Assembly (NCBI GenBank): GCA_002304995.1
Contig: DBPV01000077.1
Coordinates: 23,490-77,616, forward strand
DNA: 54,127 bases
Direction of reading: 5' to 3'
Source of the DNA: Syntrophaceae bacterium UBA1411
Lineage (GTDB): Bacteria; Desulfobacterota; Syntrophia; Syntrophales; Smithellaceae
Shown: positions 7,034 to 16,328 of the stretch, one piece after another
How the letters are laid out: each line of letters begins with the position of its first letter
Numbering within the stretch: the first letter of the stretch is position 1
Translations under genes and position numbers: made by a program
Notes under the pieces: generated by a model
What the model saw: only the letters and a program-made list of their open reading frames with translations
Database searches by the model: none
What the model was told of the DNA's origin: nothing

Positions 7034-9121
7034 CTACTGAAACCGGTAAACCTGGCGGGAACGGAATTCCTGCTGCTTCCCCTTGTTCCACTGTTTGACC
7101 GGCCGCAGATAGCCCACGACCCGCGAATACACTTCGCACTCCCGGGCGCAGGTCGGACAATGCTCCGTTTCGCCCTTGATATATCCGTGCGCCGGACACA
7201 CGCTGAAGGTCGGCGTGAAGGTCATGTAAGGCAGACGATACGTGGAACAGATTTTCCGCACCAGGGATTTGACGGCCGCCGGATCGTCCACGCGCTCGCC
7301 GGCAAACGTGTGGAAAACCGTTCCGCCGGTGTAGCGGGTCTGAATGTCGTCCTGCAGGTCCAGCGCCTCGAAGATGTCGTCGGTAAAGTTGACGGGCAGC
7401 TGCGTGGAATTCGTGTAGTAGGGCTCCGCTTTCCCGGACTGGCCGTCGCCGGCGGTAATGATGTCCGGAAACCTGTCCCGGTCGATGCGCGCCAGGCGGT
7501 AGGACGTTCCCTCCGCCGGCGTGGACTCCAGATTGTAGTTGTTGCCCGTTTCCTTCTGATAGGCGATGAGACGGCTTCTCATAAAATCAAGCGCGGCCTT
7601 CGTGAAGTCCTGTCCTTCCCGCGACGCGATGTTTTTTCCGAAAAGATTGAGGCAGGCCTCGTTCATGCCGACGAGCCCGATCGTGGAAAAATGATTTTTC
7701 CAGTATTCGTTGAACCGCTCCTTCACGCTGCGCAGGTAATAGCGCGTGTAGGGATAGAGATTGCCGTCGGTGAATTTTTCCAGCACCTTGCGCTTCGTTT
7801 CCAGACTTTCGCGGGCCGTGTCCATGAGCTTTCCCAGACGCTCCAGAAAATCTTTCCGGGACTTGGCCAGATAGCCGATGCGGGGCATGTTGATCGTGAT
7901 GACGCCGATGGAGCCGGTCAGGGGATTCGAGCCGAAAAGGCCGCCGCCGCGCACGTGGAGCTGGCGGTTGTCGATGCGCAGGCGGCAGCACATGCTGCGC
8001 GCATCTTCGGGATTCATGTCGGAATTGATGAAATTGGAAAAGTACGGCACGCCGTATTTCGCGGTCATCTCCCACAGGTCGGTCATATTGGGATTGTCCC
8101 AGTCGAAATTCCGCGTGACGCTGTAGGTGGGAATCGGGAAGGTGAAAACCCGTCCCCGGGCGTCGCCTTCCGCCATGACCTGCAGAAAGGCCTTGTTGAA
8201 CAGGTCCATTTCTTCCTGAAACTCTCCGTAGGTCTCCCCTTTCGGTTCGCCGCCGATGATGACGTGCTGATCGGCGTAGTACCGGGGAACCGTCAGATCG
8301 AGCGTCACGTTGGTGAAGGGCGTCTGAAAGCCGACGCGCGTGGGGACATTGATATTGAAGATGAATTCCTGCAGCGCCTGCTTGATTTCCCGGATGCTGA
8401 GCTTGTCGTAGCGGATGAAGGGCGCAAGGAGCGTGTCGAAATTGGAAAACGCCTGCGCGCCCGCCGCCTCGCCCTGAAGCGTGTAAAAGAAATTCACCAC
8501 CTGCCCCAGCGCGCTTCTCAGGTGCCTGGCGGGCCGGCTTTCCACCTTTCCGGACACGCCGCGAAAGCCCTGCAAAAGCAGGTCGTACAAATCCCAGCCG
8601 ACGCAGTAAACCGACAGAAGGCTCAAATCGTGGATATGAAAATCGCCGTCCGTGTGCGCCCGGCGGATTTCCGGCGTGTAGATTTTGTTGAGCCAGTAAA
8701 CCTTGCTCACCTCGGAGGAAATATAATTGTTGAGCCCCTGGAGCGAATAATCCATATTGCTGTTCTCGTTGACCTTCCAGTCCGCCTTTTTCAGGTACTG
8801 ATCGACGAGGGCCACTTCCATCGTATTGGTGATTTCCCGAAGGCGCGAATGCTGGTCCCGGTAGATGATGTAAGCTTTGGCGGTCTTGCGGTGGGAGGAC
8901 TGCAAAAGCACTTCCTCGACGATATCCTGAACCTCTTCCACCGTGAGAATCTTGCCGTTGAAGAGTTGTTCGGCAAGGCCCAGCACCTTGATGGTCAGTT
9001 TGCGCGCCTCCTTCATGTCGAACTCTTCCGTCGCGGCGCCTGCCCTGGCGATGGCATTCGTGATTTTATCGGCGTTGAACTTGACGAGACGCCCGTCCCG
9101 CTTGCGAATTCGCGTGTTCAT
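7034..9121 (-). CDS. nrdD: anaerobic ribonucleoside-triphosphate reductase, class III
   Basis: Reduces ribonucleoside triphosphates to deoxyribonucleotides without oxygen, using a glycyl radical. The N-terminal ATP-cone ('RKRDGRLVKFN', residues about 4-95) is the allosteric activity domain. The radical glycine is Gly670 in 'RVVGYLRP', where the commoner motif is RVCGY. A zinc-ribbon sits just before it ('CPAHGY' plus 'HCPTC' and 'EC'). 695 residues is normal for the family. I chose ATG 9121, behind AAGGGGG; an in-frame ATG at 9169 would lie in the leader. NrdG follows, and two NrdR boxes with a promoter precede, so the unit is expected to respond to the dATP/ATP balance through NrdR. Confidence 0.95.
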   Translation of the reverse strand: MNTRIRKRDGRLVKFNADKITNAIARAGAATEEFDMKEARKLTIKVLGLAEQLFNGKILTVEEVQDIVEEVLLQSSHRKTAKAYIIYRDQHSRLREITNTMEVALVDQYLKKADWKVNENSNMDYSLQGLNNYISSEVSKVYWLNKIYTPEIRRAHTDGDFHIHDLSLLSVYCVGWDLYDLLLQGFRGVSGKVESRPARHLRSALGQVVNFFYTLQGEAAGAQAFSNFDTLLAPFIRYDKLSIREIKQALQEFIFNINVPTRVGFQTPFTNVTLDLTVPRYYADQHVIIGGEPKGETYGEFQEEMDLFNKAFLQVMAEGDARGRVFTFPIPTYSVTRNFDWDNPNMTDLWEMTAKYGVPYFSNFINSDMNPEDARSMCCRLRIDNRQLHVRGGGLFGSNPLTGSIGVITINMPRIGYLAKSRKDFLERLGKLMDTARESLETKRKVLEKFTDGNLYPYTRYYLRSVKERFNEYWKNHFSTIGLVGMNEACLNLFGKNIASREGQDFTKAALDFMRSRLIAYQKETGNNYNLESTPAEGTSYRLARIDRDRFPDIITAGDGQSGKAEPYYTNSTQLPVNFTDDIFEALDLQDDIQTRYTGGTVFHTFAGERVDDPAAVKSLVRKICSTYRLPYMTFTPTFSVCPAHGYIKGETEHCPTCARECEVYSRVVGYLRPVKQWNKGKQQEFRSRQVYRFQ

Positions 9122-9181
9122 GAATTCCCCCTTTTCCGAATTGGCTGATGGTATGATGTCGGCATCCACAGTACCCCACAG

Positions 9182-9235
9182 ACGCTATATGTTGGGGTTG
9201 ACGGGAATCATACCACTACATATAGTCGGCAGCAA
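9182..9235 (-). promoter_or_regulatory. nrdD promoter with a pair of NrdR boxes
   Basis: Two AT-rich palindromes resembling the NrdR box lie at 9182-9197 and 9213-9228. The second contains ACTACATATAGT and the first CGCTATATGTTG. Their centres are 32 bases apart, three helical turns, as in known NrdR targets. On the minus strand a promoter reads TTGCTG (9235-9230), 17 bases, TATGAT (9212-9207). The upstream box fills the spacer exactly and the other lies just past the expected start near 9200. Binding of NrdR to both would block RNA polymerase. No nrdR gene is in the window. Confidence 0.8.
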
Positions 9236-9327
9236 GAAGAAAATGGCCGAAAATAAAATAACCGCCGGTCACCGTAAGGATTGCTTTTTTCCGGTCGACG
9301 GTTTATGAAGAGCGATCTTTACGCAGG

Positions 9328-9963
9328 ATGGTTCCCTTGAAGATTGATTTGGCAAGCGTATCTGAAATCAAAGGTTTTTTGGACGAAAGCGAAGCCCGCC
9401 GCCTGTATGATCTGGCCCGGGAGGCCGGACGGCTGGGGCCATGCCTGGAAATCGGCAGTTACTGTGGAAAGTCGGCGGTTTTTCTGGGTTCGGCCTGCCG
9501 TGAAAACCGGACGGTTCTGTATTCCATCGATCATCATACCGGCTCTGAAGAGCAGCAGCCGGGGCAGGAATACTTCGATCCGGATCTCCTGGACCGGGAA
9601 ACGGGAAAGATCGACACCCTCCGGCTGTTTCGCAAAACGCTTGCCGTCTTCGACCTGGAAAACGCCGTCATCCCGGTCATCGGGCGGTCGGACGTCATCG
9701 GCAGAGCCTGGTCCACGCGTCTGGGCCTTTTGTTCATCGACGGCAGCCACGCCTACGAAGCGGTTTTATCGGACTATCTTCTCTGGGCGGATCATGTCCT
9801 GCCCGGCGGCTACCTGGTCTTTCACGATATCTTTCCCGACCCGAAAGACGGAGGCCAGGCGCCCTACCTGGTTTACCGGCAGGCCGTGGCAAGCGGGCAA
9901 TACGAGGTTTTGCCGCTTTTCAAATCGCTGGGCGTCCTGAGAAAGCTTTCCGCCCGGAGCTGA
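9328..9963 (+). CDS. class I SAM-dependent methyltransferase (Methyltransf_24 type)
   Basis: A 211-residue cytoplasmic protein with a Rossmann methyltransferase fold. The SAM-binding glycine motif is 'CLEIGSYCGKSAVFLG' near residue 39. 'LYSIDHHTG' carries the acidic residue for the ribose, and 'LLFIDGSHAYEAVLSDYLLW' followed by 'GGYLVFHDIF' is the pattern of the Methyltransf_24 family, seen in enzymes acting on sugars, catechol-like compounds or antibiotics. The substrate cannot be told. It stands alone on the plus strand between nrdD (divergent) and the convergent small exported-protein gene. The ATG at 9328 has only a weak ribosome site; a TTG nine bases later is an alternative. Confidence 0.75.
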   Translation: MVPLKIDLASVSEIKGFLDESEARRLYDLAREAGRLGPCLEIGSYCGKSAVFLGSACRENRTVLYSIDHHTGSEEQQPGQEYFDPDLLDRETGKIDTLRLFRKTLAVFDLENAVIPVIGRSDVIGRAWSTRLGLLFIDGSHAYEAVLSDYLLWADHVLPGGYLVFHDIFPDPKDGGQAPYLVYRQAVASGQYEVLPLFKSLGVLRKLSARS

Positions 9964-10047
9964 AAACACAGGCAAACGGTTTTCTCCTCTTCCGGAAAAG
10001 ACGCCGTCAATTGTTTTTTCGCGACCCGGTGACAATCGTCCAGGGCG

Positions 10048-10506
10048 CTATTGGCTCTGCGGCTGTTTTTTCCTGGTTTTGCCTGCCGCTTTTGCCGGAG
10101 CTTTGGCCTCAGCCGTTTCCTGCTTGATTTTCTCGACGGCCTGGAGCCCTTCAATGCGCAGCGCGCTTTGCGGATAAGCCCTCAAAAATTCCTCAAACTG
10201 CGCCAGCGCCTTTTCATTGTCCCCTTTGAGCTTCGTCTCGAGGGCCTGATTGAACTTCTGAAGCTCCTCCTCCGCAACCGGTTTCTCCTTTTCCCTGCCC
10301 TTCCAGTAAACGTCTTCCGGTGAATCGTTCCTGGCGCCTCTCACGCCTCCCACCGCGGTGGTGGCGACGGATTTCTTGCCGGGCGTCACCTTTTGCAGCT
10401 TGCCCTGCAGACTGCCCCAGAAATCGTCCTTTTCCGCGGCCGCAGCGCCGCCGGCGACAAGCGCCGCGAGAAGAACGGCAAGCGCCATCCATGTTTTTGC
10501 CTTCAT
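10048..10506 (-). CDS. small exported helical/TPR-like protein
   Basis: 152 residues: a signal peptide (1-24, 'LAALVAGGAAAAEK'), a linker, then a helical segment (about 75-130: 'EEELQKFNQALETK', 'DNEKALAQFEEFLRAYPQSALR') resembling one or two tetratricopeptide repeats of the YbgF/tol-pal type, and a lysine/alanine-rich tail. It is probably periplasmic. It is the last of three minus-strand genes after the CHASE2 cyclase and the NHL giant, 40 bases after the latter. I do not recognise a named family. The shared TPR character with the C-terminus of the preceding protein suggests a helper of the same complex; this is inference. Confidence 0.65.
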   Translation of the reverse strand: MKAKTWMALAVLLAALVAGGAAAAEKDDFWGSLQGKLQKVTPGKKSVATTAVGGVRGARNDSPEDVYWKGREKEKPVAEEELQKFNQALETKLKGDNEKALAQFEEFLRAYPQSALRIEGLQAVEKIKQETAEAKAPAKAAGKTRKKQPQSQ

Positions 10507-10546
10507 ACATCGCTCCTTTTTCTTTGAGGGTGCCGGTTTGTCCGTT

Positions 10547-13500
10547 TTACATGCTGCCCAGCAATTCCAGGGACAGTGTCCTGTACCGCCTGGCTGTTTC
10601 CGGATCTTTTTCCACGGCCTTCTGAAAGACCTGCCGGGCTTTTTCCTTTTTCTTCATTTTCAGATAACAGTTGGACAGATTGACCAGAATATACGGATCG
10701 GCCGGATCCAGCTCGCCGGCCTTTTCGTAGAACTTTCGGGCCTGATCGTACTTTCCTTTCAGATACAGCAGATTGCCGAGGTTGTTTTTAATTTCCGCGT
10801 TCTGGGGAGAAAGCTTTTCGGCTTTTTCAAAAAACGACTGGGCCTTGTCCAGCTCGCCCGCCTCTCCGTAAATGATCCCCAGCTGCACAAGCGCGTGCAG
10901 GTCCTTCGGATCGCCGGCCAGCGCGTCGTAATGGCGGTTGCTTAAGTGCTTGAGCCAGATCCGGTTGAGTTTGCCAAGCTCGTCGGCGTAACGTTTTTGC
11001 ACGTCGGACCGGCCGGGAACCGGCGCGCGCCAGTCGGTGGGAGGAAGCGTCGCCGGCTTGTAGCGGTTCCAGGCCGCAGCCGGATCCGTTATTTCCAGAC
11101 CCTTTTTCTTCCACTCGTAATAGGTCTTGCTTCCGGTTTCCCAGGCTTTCACAAACGGGGAGCCGACCAGGGTCAGTTCCACCGGCGCCCAGACCGTGCC
11201 GTCGTGAACGGCAAACATATTGTTGAGTGTGGTGTCCCCCAGTTCGCCTGCCGGGCCCACGGCAAACATGAGGAAAAGATGATCCGGCGTTCCCAGAATC
11301 AGCGTCCGGATGCCCAGTCCCTCCAGCGCGGCGGCGTAAAGCACCACCAGATCGGTGCAGACGCCGGAATTCCTTTTGAGGGTTTCCTGGGGATACTGGA
11401 CGTAATCCACGAGCTGGGTCCGGCCTTCCGTAACCTGATAGGGATTGTTGGGATGCTTCAGATAGGTCATGCCCATCGCCCCCAGGGTCTGATACACGGC
11501 GCCGGCGTACAGAAGCGGAGCCGTGTATTCCGGATACTGCGTGATCACAGCCCGTGTGAACTCCAGCGTGACCGGATCCTTGGGCGTGATAAACGTGGCA
11601 ATGCGGTCTTTGTTCACCCACATCATCCGGTGCTTGTCGTAAAGATGGACGGTTTTGCTTTTGGAGCTGCTGCGCGGCTTTTGATTCACGTAATACGTGG
11701 CCGTCAGCTCCGCCTGCACCGGCGTGTCTTCCGTCACTTCGAGAATGCGGTTGTTGAAAACGGCTTTGAAGACGATTTCGCGGGTTTCGCCGGACAGGAG
11801 ATTTTTTACCTCGCAGTCCGTGGGAAAATCCATGAACTCCTTGATGGAAAAGGCCAGTTTCAGGCTGACGATCGGATCGCGCGTGTTGTTGGTCAGGCGG
11901 ACCTTGCCGATCCCCTCTGTTTCATAAATTTTATAGGTATTGGAAAAAATGTCGGCAAGCTCCAGGATCTCCATTTCCAGAGGCGGTTTGACGGCGACAA
12001 TCGTCCGGACGTTCACGACGGCGGGATCGCTTTCCATCTGGTCGATGCTGACGGCCGTCACCTGATAGGTGTAGGAAGCATCCGACTCCAGCCCTCCTTC
12101 GGAAAAGGTTTCGGTCTTCGGCTGGGCCACGAGCGCCTCTCCTTCGCGTTCGCGGTAAACATTGTAGTGGGCGATATGGTCGGTTTTCGGCATTTTCCAG
12201 GTCAGATCGACGGACCATTCCTGGCTTCTGGCCTGCAGGTCGGCGGGCGCCGGCGGCGTGTACTTCTGCGGCACGGCAGCCGCCGTCTCGAAAGAGGCGT
12301 TTTCGTTTCCTTCCGCGCTGCGCGCGCTTACCCGGTAAAAGTATTTGACGCCGGGTAAAACCGCCGTGTCGCGAAAAGAGGTCCGGCGCGCCGCTCCGAT
12401 CTCCCGGAAAACCGTCTCCGTCTCCTGGCGGCGCAAAATTCTGTACGACTCCACGATGAACTCTTCCGCGGCATTCCAGGCAACATCGACCACCCGCATG
12501 CCCGGTATGGCGCTGATGCCCGTCGGGGCCGAAGGCGTGTACTGCACTTGAAACGCCAGCACCTTTTGGTTTCCGGGATCGGCCACCAGGAGGCGGCCCT
12601 TGTCCGTAAAAAGCAGGCCGGCCGGCTCTGCAAAATCGCCGTTTTCGTTCCCTCCGGCTCCGAACTCCCGGAGATATTTTCCGGCCAGCGAAAAGACCTT
12701 GATGCGTTTGGCTCCCGCGTCCAGGACCATCACCTCCGTTCCGTAAACGGCCAGGCCGACCGGGTCATCGAGGCGTTCCGGCTCCGCCGGTCCGCCGCCG
12801 ATTTCGCGAACCGCGCGGCCTTTCGTGTCGAGGCAAACGACCACTTTGCGTTTTCCGCACAGGACGTAAAGCCGGCCCGCTTCGTCCTGCGCCAGAGCGA
12901 TCGGATATTCCAGCGGCTGGTCATTTGCCGCCCTGGCGAAGACTTTCAGAAAAAGGCCTTCGCTGTTGAACACCTGAATCCGGTCGTTGCGCGTGTCCGC
13001 CACATAAATCAAGCCTTCTCTTCCGAAGAGCAGGTCGCGCACGCCGGCAAAATAGCCTTCCCGGCTTCCGGAGGAGCCGACTTTCAGGCGCACCTGACCA
13101 CCCGCGTCGAGCTTGACGAGCTGGCTTTCCTTTTCATCGAATATCCACAAGAATCCTTTCGGATCGGCAGCCACGGCCACGGGTGCCATGTTCGCCAGCG
13201 CGATGGTTTTTTCCGGCGCCCCTCCCTTGAGGGCCATGATCTCCGAGCGATCGCCGTCGACCGTAAAGAGACGCCCAGACGAAGCATCCCACGCCAGCTT
13301 TTTCGCCTTCTGCGGAGTGCTTGCAAGCCAGCGGACCGACGTGGGAGGTGAAATGGAAAACGGCATGTCGCTTGCCGCCGGCCGGCCGGCAGCGATGATC
13401 TGCACGGAGTTTTTCGCCCGGTCGACGGCATAGACGTTTCCCCGGCTATCTGCGGCAATGCCGTACAATTCCTGAAACTGCGCTCTCCCCTTGCCCATCG

Positions 13501-14263
13501 TTCCGAAGGAAAAAAGCTTTTCTCCGGCAAAGCTGAATTTTGTGATGTTGCTGTTTTCCCGATCCGACACGAACAGGCCGTCTTCGGTCATCGCGAGCGA
13601 AAAGGGTTTTGCCGGACCGGTCAGTTTTCCGGCATAACTTCCGTCGCGGCGGTATTTTTTTACGCACCGGGCGTCGGCGTCGACCGCGTAAATGTTTCCT
13701 CCGGCGTCGACGGCGACAGCCGTCGGACTTTTCAGGCGCGCCTCTTCCGGCCCCCGATCGCCGACGGTTCCGAGAAACACGCCGTTGGGTCCCAAAATCT
13801 GAATCCGGTTATTGTCCGTGTCCGCGACGTAGAGGTTTCCCGAATAGACAAAAACGCCTTCCGGATTTTTAAAGCGTTTGGCGGCGCTCCCGCTCGCGCC
13901 GAAACGGCCACGGTACTTGCCTTCCCGGGAAAAGACGGCGATCGTTTCCCGATCGACGTCGCAGACATAAATATTTTCGCCGCCAAGCGCGAGGCCGGCC
14001 GGTTTTTTGATGTACAAAACGCCGTTTTCATCGGCGCCACCGAGAGTGCGCAGCAGTTTGCCGTCCCTGCTGTAAACCGAGACATGACCCGCGGCGCTCA
14101 AAACGCCGCCCTGCCTGCCGGTGACATAAGCGTTTCCGCTTTCGTCCACGGCAATATGAAAAGGATTTTCAACGGAAAATTCCGATACGAAACTGATCTG
14201 ATGGGCGGCCCCGGCCGCCATGGCCACCATCAGCAGACAAATCACGCCACACGTTCGCAACAT
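10547..14263 (-). CDS. giant exported NHL-propeller / FnIII / transglutaminase-like / TPR protein
   Basis: A 1238-residue protein with a signal peptide (1-22), so likely periplasmic or outer-surface. Residues about 25-570 are repeated NHL units ('NIYVCDVDRETIAVFSREG', 'NLYVADTDNNRIQILG', 'LIYVADTRNDRIQVFN'), enough for two six-bladed propellers. About 574-755 are two fibronectin type III domains, and about 760-860 another beta-rich region. Near residues 950-1050 lies a transglutaminase-like core: Cys in 'RNSGVCTDLVVLYAAALEG', His in 'GTPDHLFLMF', then 'WAPVELT'. The last ~120 residues hold about three TPRs. ATG 14263 is two bases past the stop of the upstream cyclase, so the genes are co-translated; an earlier frame start (14308) would overlap that gene and precede the signal peptide. 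Role unknown; the architecture suggests binding and processing of a polymer or peptide. Confidence 0.85.
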   Translation of the reverse strand: MLRTCGVICLLMVAMAAGAAHQISFVSEFSVENPFHIAVDESGNAYVTGRQGGVLSAAGHVSVYSRDGKLLRTLGGADENGVLYIKKPAGLALGGENIYVCDVDRETIAVFSREGKYRGRFGASGSAAKRFKNPEGVFVYSGNLYVADTDNNRIQILGPNGVFLGTVGDRGPEEARLKSPTAVAVDAGGNIYAVDADARCVKKYRRDGSYAGKLTGPAKPFSLAMTEDGLFVSDRENSNITKFSFAGEKLFSFGTMGKGRAQFQELYGIAADSRGNVYAVDRAKNSVQIIAAGRPAASDMPFSISPPTSVRWLASTPQKAKKLAWDASSGRLFTVDGDRSEIMALKGGAPEKTIALANMAPVAVAADPKGFLWIFDEKESQLVKLDAGGQVRLKVGSSGSREGYFAGVRDLLFGREGLIYVADTRNDRIQVFNSEGLFLKVFARAANDQPLEYPIALAQDEAGRLYVLCGKRKVVVCLDTKGRAVREIGGGPAEPERLDDPVGLAVYGTEVMVLDAGAKRIKVFSLAGKYLREFGAGGNENGDFAEPAGLLFTDKGRLLVADPGNQKVLAFQVQYTPSAPTGISAIPGMRVVDVAWNAAEEFIVESYRILRRQETETVFREIGAARRTSFRDTAVLPGVKYFYRVSARSAEGNENASFETAAAVPQKYTPPAPADLQARSQEWSVDLTWKMPKTDHIAHYNVYREREGEALVAQPKTETFSEGGLESDASYTYQVTAVSIDQMESDPAVVNVRTIVAVKPPLEMEILELADIFSNTYKIYETEGIGKVRLTNNTRDPIVSLKLAFSIKEFMDFPTDCEVKNLLSGETREIVFKAVFNNRILEVTEDTPVQAELTATYYVNQKPRSSSKSKTVHLYDKHRMMWVNKDRIATFITPKDPVTLEFTRAVITQYPEYTAPLLYAGAVYQTLGAMGMTYLKHPNNPYQVTEGRTQLVDYVQYPQETLKRNSGVCTDLVVLYAAALEGLGIRTLILGTPDHLFLMFAVGPAGELGDTTLNNMFAVHDGTVWAPVELTLVGSPFVKAWETGSKTYYEWKKKGLEITDPAAAWNRYKPATLPPTDWRAPVPGRSDVQKRYADELGKLNRIWLKHLSNRHYDALAGDPKDLHALVQLGIIYGEAGELDKAQSFFEKAEKLSPQNAEIKNNLGNLLYLKGKYDQARKFYEKAGELDPADPYILVNLSNCYLKMKKKEKARQVFQKAVEKDPETARRYRTLSLELLGSM

Positions 14264-14265
14264 CT

Positions 14266-16140
14266 CTACTCGTCTCCCCGGCGACACCGGTTGGTACCTG
14301 CTCTGCAAGGGTTTTGTGTCCCGGAAGGATCCGTCTCCGGTATAGAGGAGGCAAGACCCCTCAGGGCAAATATTTCCACGGGAATACTTTTCCCCTTGAC
14401 GGTAAAGCTCCCCAGCGGTTCGGCAACGGCCAGCGACCGCACTTTTTCCAGAAGGGCGCGGGTCATGACCGCTGAGCCGGCATCCCGGCTTTCATTTTGA
14501 ATCCGGTAGGTCAGATTCACACTGTCTCCGATGGCAGTATACTCCATTTTTTTTCCGACCGCACCGATATTTCCGACAATCACTTCCCCCGTGTGCAGTC
14601 CGATGCCCCAGGAAAGAGGCTCATCGCCCGCGCCGCGCCATTTGCGCTGCAGCGGTTCCATCGCCTGCATCATTTCCAGGGCGCAGCAAACGGCCAGCCG
14701 GGCGTGGTTTTCCTGGACGAGCGGCGCATTCCAGTAAGCGAGAATGCCGTCCCCCAGAAACTTGTCGAGCGTGCCGTCATACTTCAAAATGATCTCCGTC
14801 ATAGCGGCAAGATAGTCGTTGAGAATCCGGACCACCTCCGCCGGCGTTCTCTTTTCGCTGTAGGTGGTATAATTTTTAACGTCCGCAAACAGGATCGTGA
14901 GTTCCCGGGACTCTCCGCCGATCCTGGCCATCTGGGGATTTTTCACCAGAATGTCCACCACTTTTTTCGAGACATAGCTCGAAAACATCGCCCGGATCTC
15001 CCGGGCCTGCCGGTCGATGACGGCAAAACGGAGGTAGGAAGCGGCGGCCGACGCCAGCAGAATGGCAACGACCGGATATACGATGCTGATCCAGTGCCCC
15101 GCCTGAAACGCACCAAAGCAAAGGGCGACGTGGGCCGCCAGAAGGCCGAGCACGAGCGGCAGCGAAATCGCATGGCGGACTTTCCAGGAAAGCCAGGCGG
15201 CCAGAAGGCCGAAAAGAATGATGCAGGCCAGATCGACGAGGCGCTCCGGCACGTCGCGCCGCATGAAGTTTCCCGTGGCGATGCTGTCGGCGATGCCGGC
15301 GTTGAGCTCCACGCCGGGCGTGTTGTTGGAAAAAGGGGTGATCCGCATGTCGTAGATGCCCAGCGCCGTCGCTCCGACAAAAAGTACACGGCCCCGGAGT
15401 TTCTCGGGCGCCACCCTTCCCGCAACCACGTCCGCGAAGGAAAAGCGTTCATACAGGCCGGGCGGTCCGGCATACCGGATCAGCATCCGCTGCTCGTCAT
15501 CCGCCGGAATCCGCCGCGGCCCCAGGCGGACGCGCCCCAGTCCGGTTTCCCAATCGGCCGTTTGGAGCAATTCGGCGGCGCCGCACAGTCCCAAAGACGG
15601 GTAATCCTTTCCTCCGTAACGGACGGCCAGCTTCGTCCAGCGAATCACTCCGTCGGCGTCCGGCAAAACGTTGATCTGGGCGATTCGCCGGGCCGCATTC
15701 TGAAGGAGCGGAAGGTTTGCCGTAAAACCCGTTACGGAACCGTCGGCGGCAAATTCGAAACCGCCGGCCAGCGTCACCCGTCCCGAACGCCGCACGGCGT
15801 CGGCAAACGCCCCGTCGGCCGCTGCGGACTGGGGTTCCGGAAAAAAAGCGTCAAACAGCACGGCCCCGGCTTCCGCCTCGGTCGTTTTTTGCAGAAGCGC
15901 CGCGTAGTGGATCCGCGAAAAGGGAAAGCGTCCCAGTTCGGCAAGCGTCTTGTCATCGATGGCAATAAGAGCGATGGTGGAGCGAAAAGCGGATTCGGAG
16001 GGTAAGAGCCTGACGCGCAAATCGTAGGTCTGTTCCTCAAAGCCTTCCAAAAGGCCGGTTTGCAGGTAATACAGAACGACCACGCAAGCGATGGCGACAA
16101 ACGCCGCAAATTGAATATTTTTCAAACGCCTGAACACCAT
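14266..16140 (-). CDS. membrane CHASE2-domain class III adenylate/guanylate cyclase
   Basis: 624 residues. One N-terminal membrane helix (about 10-27), an extracytoplasmic CHASE2 sensor (about 35-295, with 'IALIAIDDKTL', 'AGAVLFDAFFPEP', 'GRVLFVGATALGIYD'), three more helices (about 302-370), then a cytoplasmic class III cyclase domain (about 410-590). The two metal aspartates are Asp420 ('TILFADVKNY') and Asp464 ('FLGDGILAYW'); 'EYTAIGDSVNLTYRIQ' is the conserved dimer-arm motif. It should make cAMP or cGMP in response to an outside signal. It is first in a three-gene unit with the NHL giant and the small exported protein and is preceded by a near-consensus promoter. No cyclic-nucleotide-binding regulator lies nearby. 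Confidence 0.9.
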   Translation of the reverse strand: MVFRRLKNIQFAAFVAIACVVVLYYLQTGLLEGFEEQTYDLRVRLLPSESAFRSTIALIAIDDKTLAELGRFPFSRIHYAALLQKTTEAEAGAVLFDAFFPEPQSAAADGAFADAVRRSGRVTLAGGFEFAADGSVTGFTANLPLLQNAARRIAQINVLPDADGVIRWTKLAVRYGGKDYPSLGLCGAAELLQTADWETGLGRVRLGPRRIPADDEQRMLIRYAGPPGLYERFSFADVVAGRVAPEKLRGRVLFVGATALGIYDMRITPFSNNTPGVELNAGIADSIATGNFMRRDVPERLVDLACIILFGLLAAWLSWKVRHAISLPLVLGLLAAHVALCFGAFQAGHWISIVYPVVAILLASAAASYLRFAVIDRQAREIRAMFSSYVSKKVVDILVKNPQMARIGGESRELTILFADVKNYTTYSEKRTPAEVVRILNDYLAAMTEIILKYDGTLDKFLGDGILAYWNAPLVQENHARLAVCCALEMMQAMEPLQRKWRGAGDEPLSWGIGLHTGEVIVGNIGAVGKKMEYTAIGDSVNLTYRIQNESRDAGSAVMTRALLEKVRSLAVAEPLGSFTVKGKSIPVEIFALRGLASSIPETDPSGTQNPCRAGTNRCRRGDE

Positions 16141-16208
16141 CTTCCGCCTGTGAACGCCGGCAAAGCATCTCTAAAAAAATGGCCCTGTGCACTGCTTCCT
16201 TTTGTCAA

Positions 16209-16237
16209 AGTATAGGAAACGCTGCGGACCCTGTCAA
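16209..16237 (-). promoter_or_regulatory. sigma-70 promoter of the CHASE2-cyclase operon
   Basis: On the minus strand TTGACA (16237-16232), a 17-base spacer and TATACT (16214-16209): a full -35 match and five of six at -10. The expected start near 16202 leaves a 60-base leader before ATG 16140. Confidence 0.8.
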
Positions 16238-16328
16238 TGATTTGTTGGGCACAAGACGGATATGGCCCGCTGCAATTTTCCGGAAAAGAGGCACCCGCTT
16301 TCTCCCGTCGCCCGGGCGCCGTTTCCGG

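Noticed and set aside
4700..9148. Very long plus-strand open frames (4700-6805 and 6872-9148)
   Set aside because: Both are antisense to HD-GYP, nrdG and nrdD, have unlikely Arg/His/Gly-rich products and no ribosome sites.
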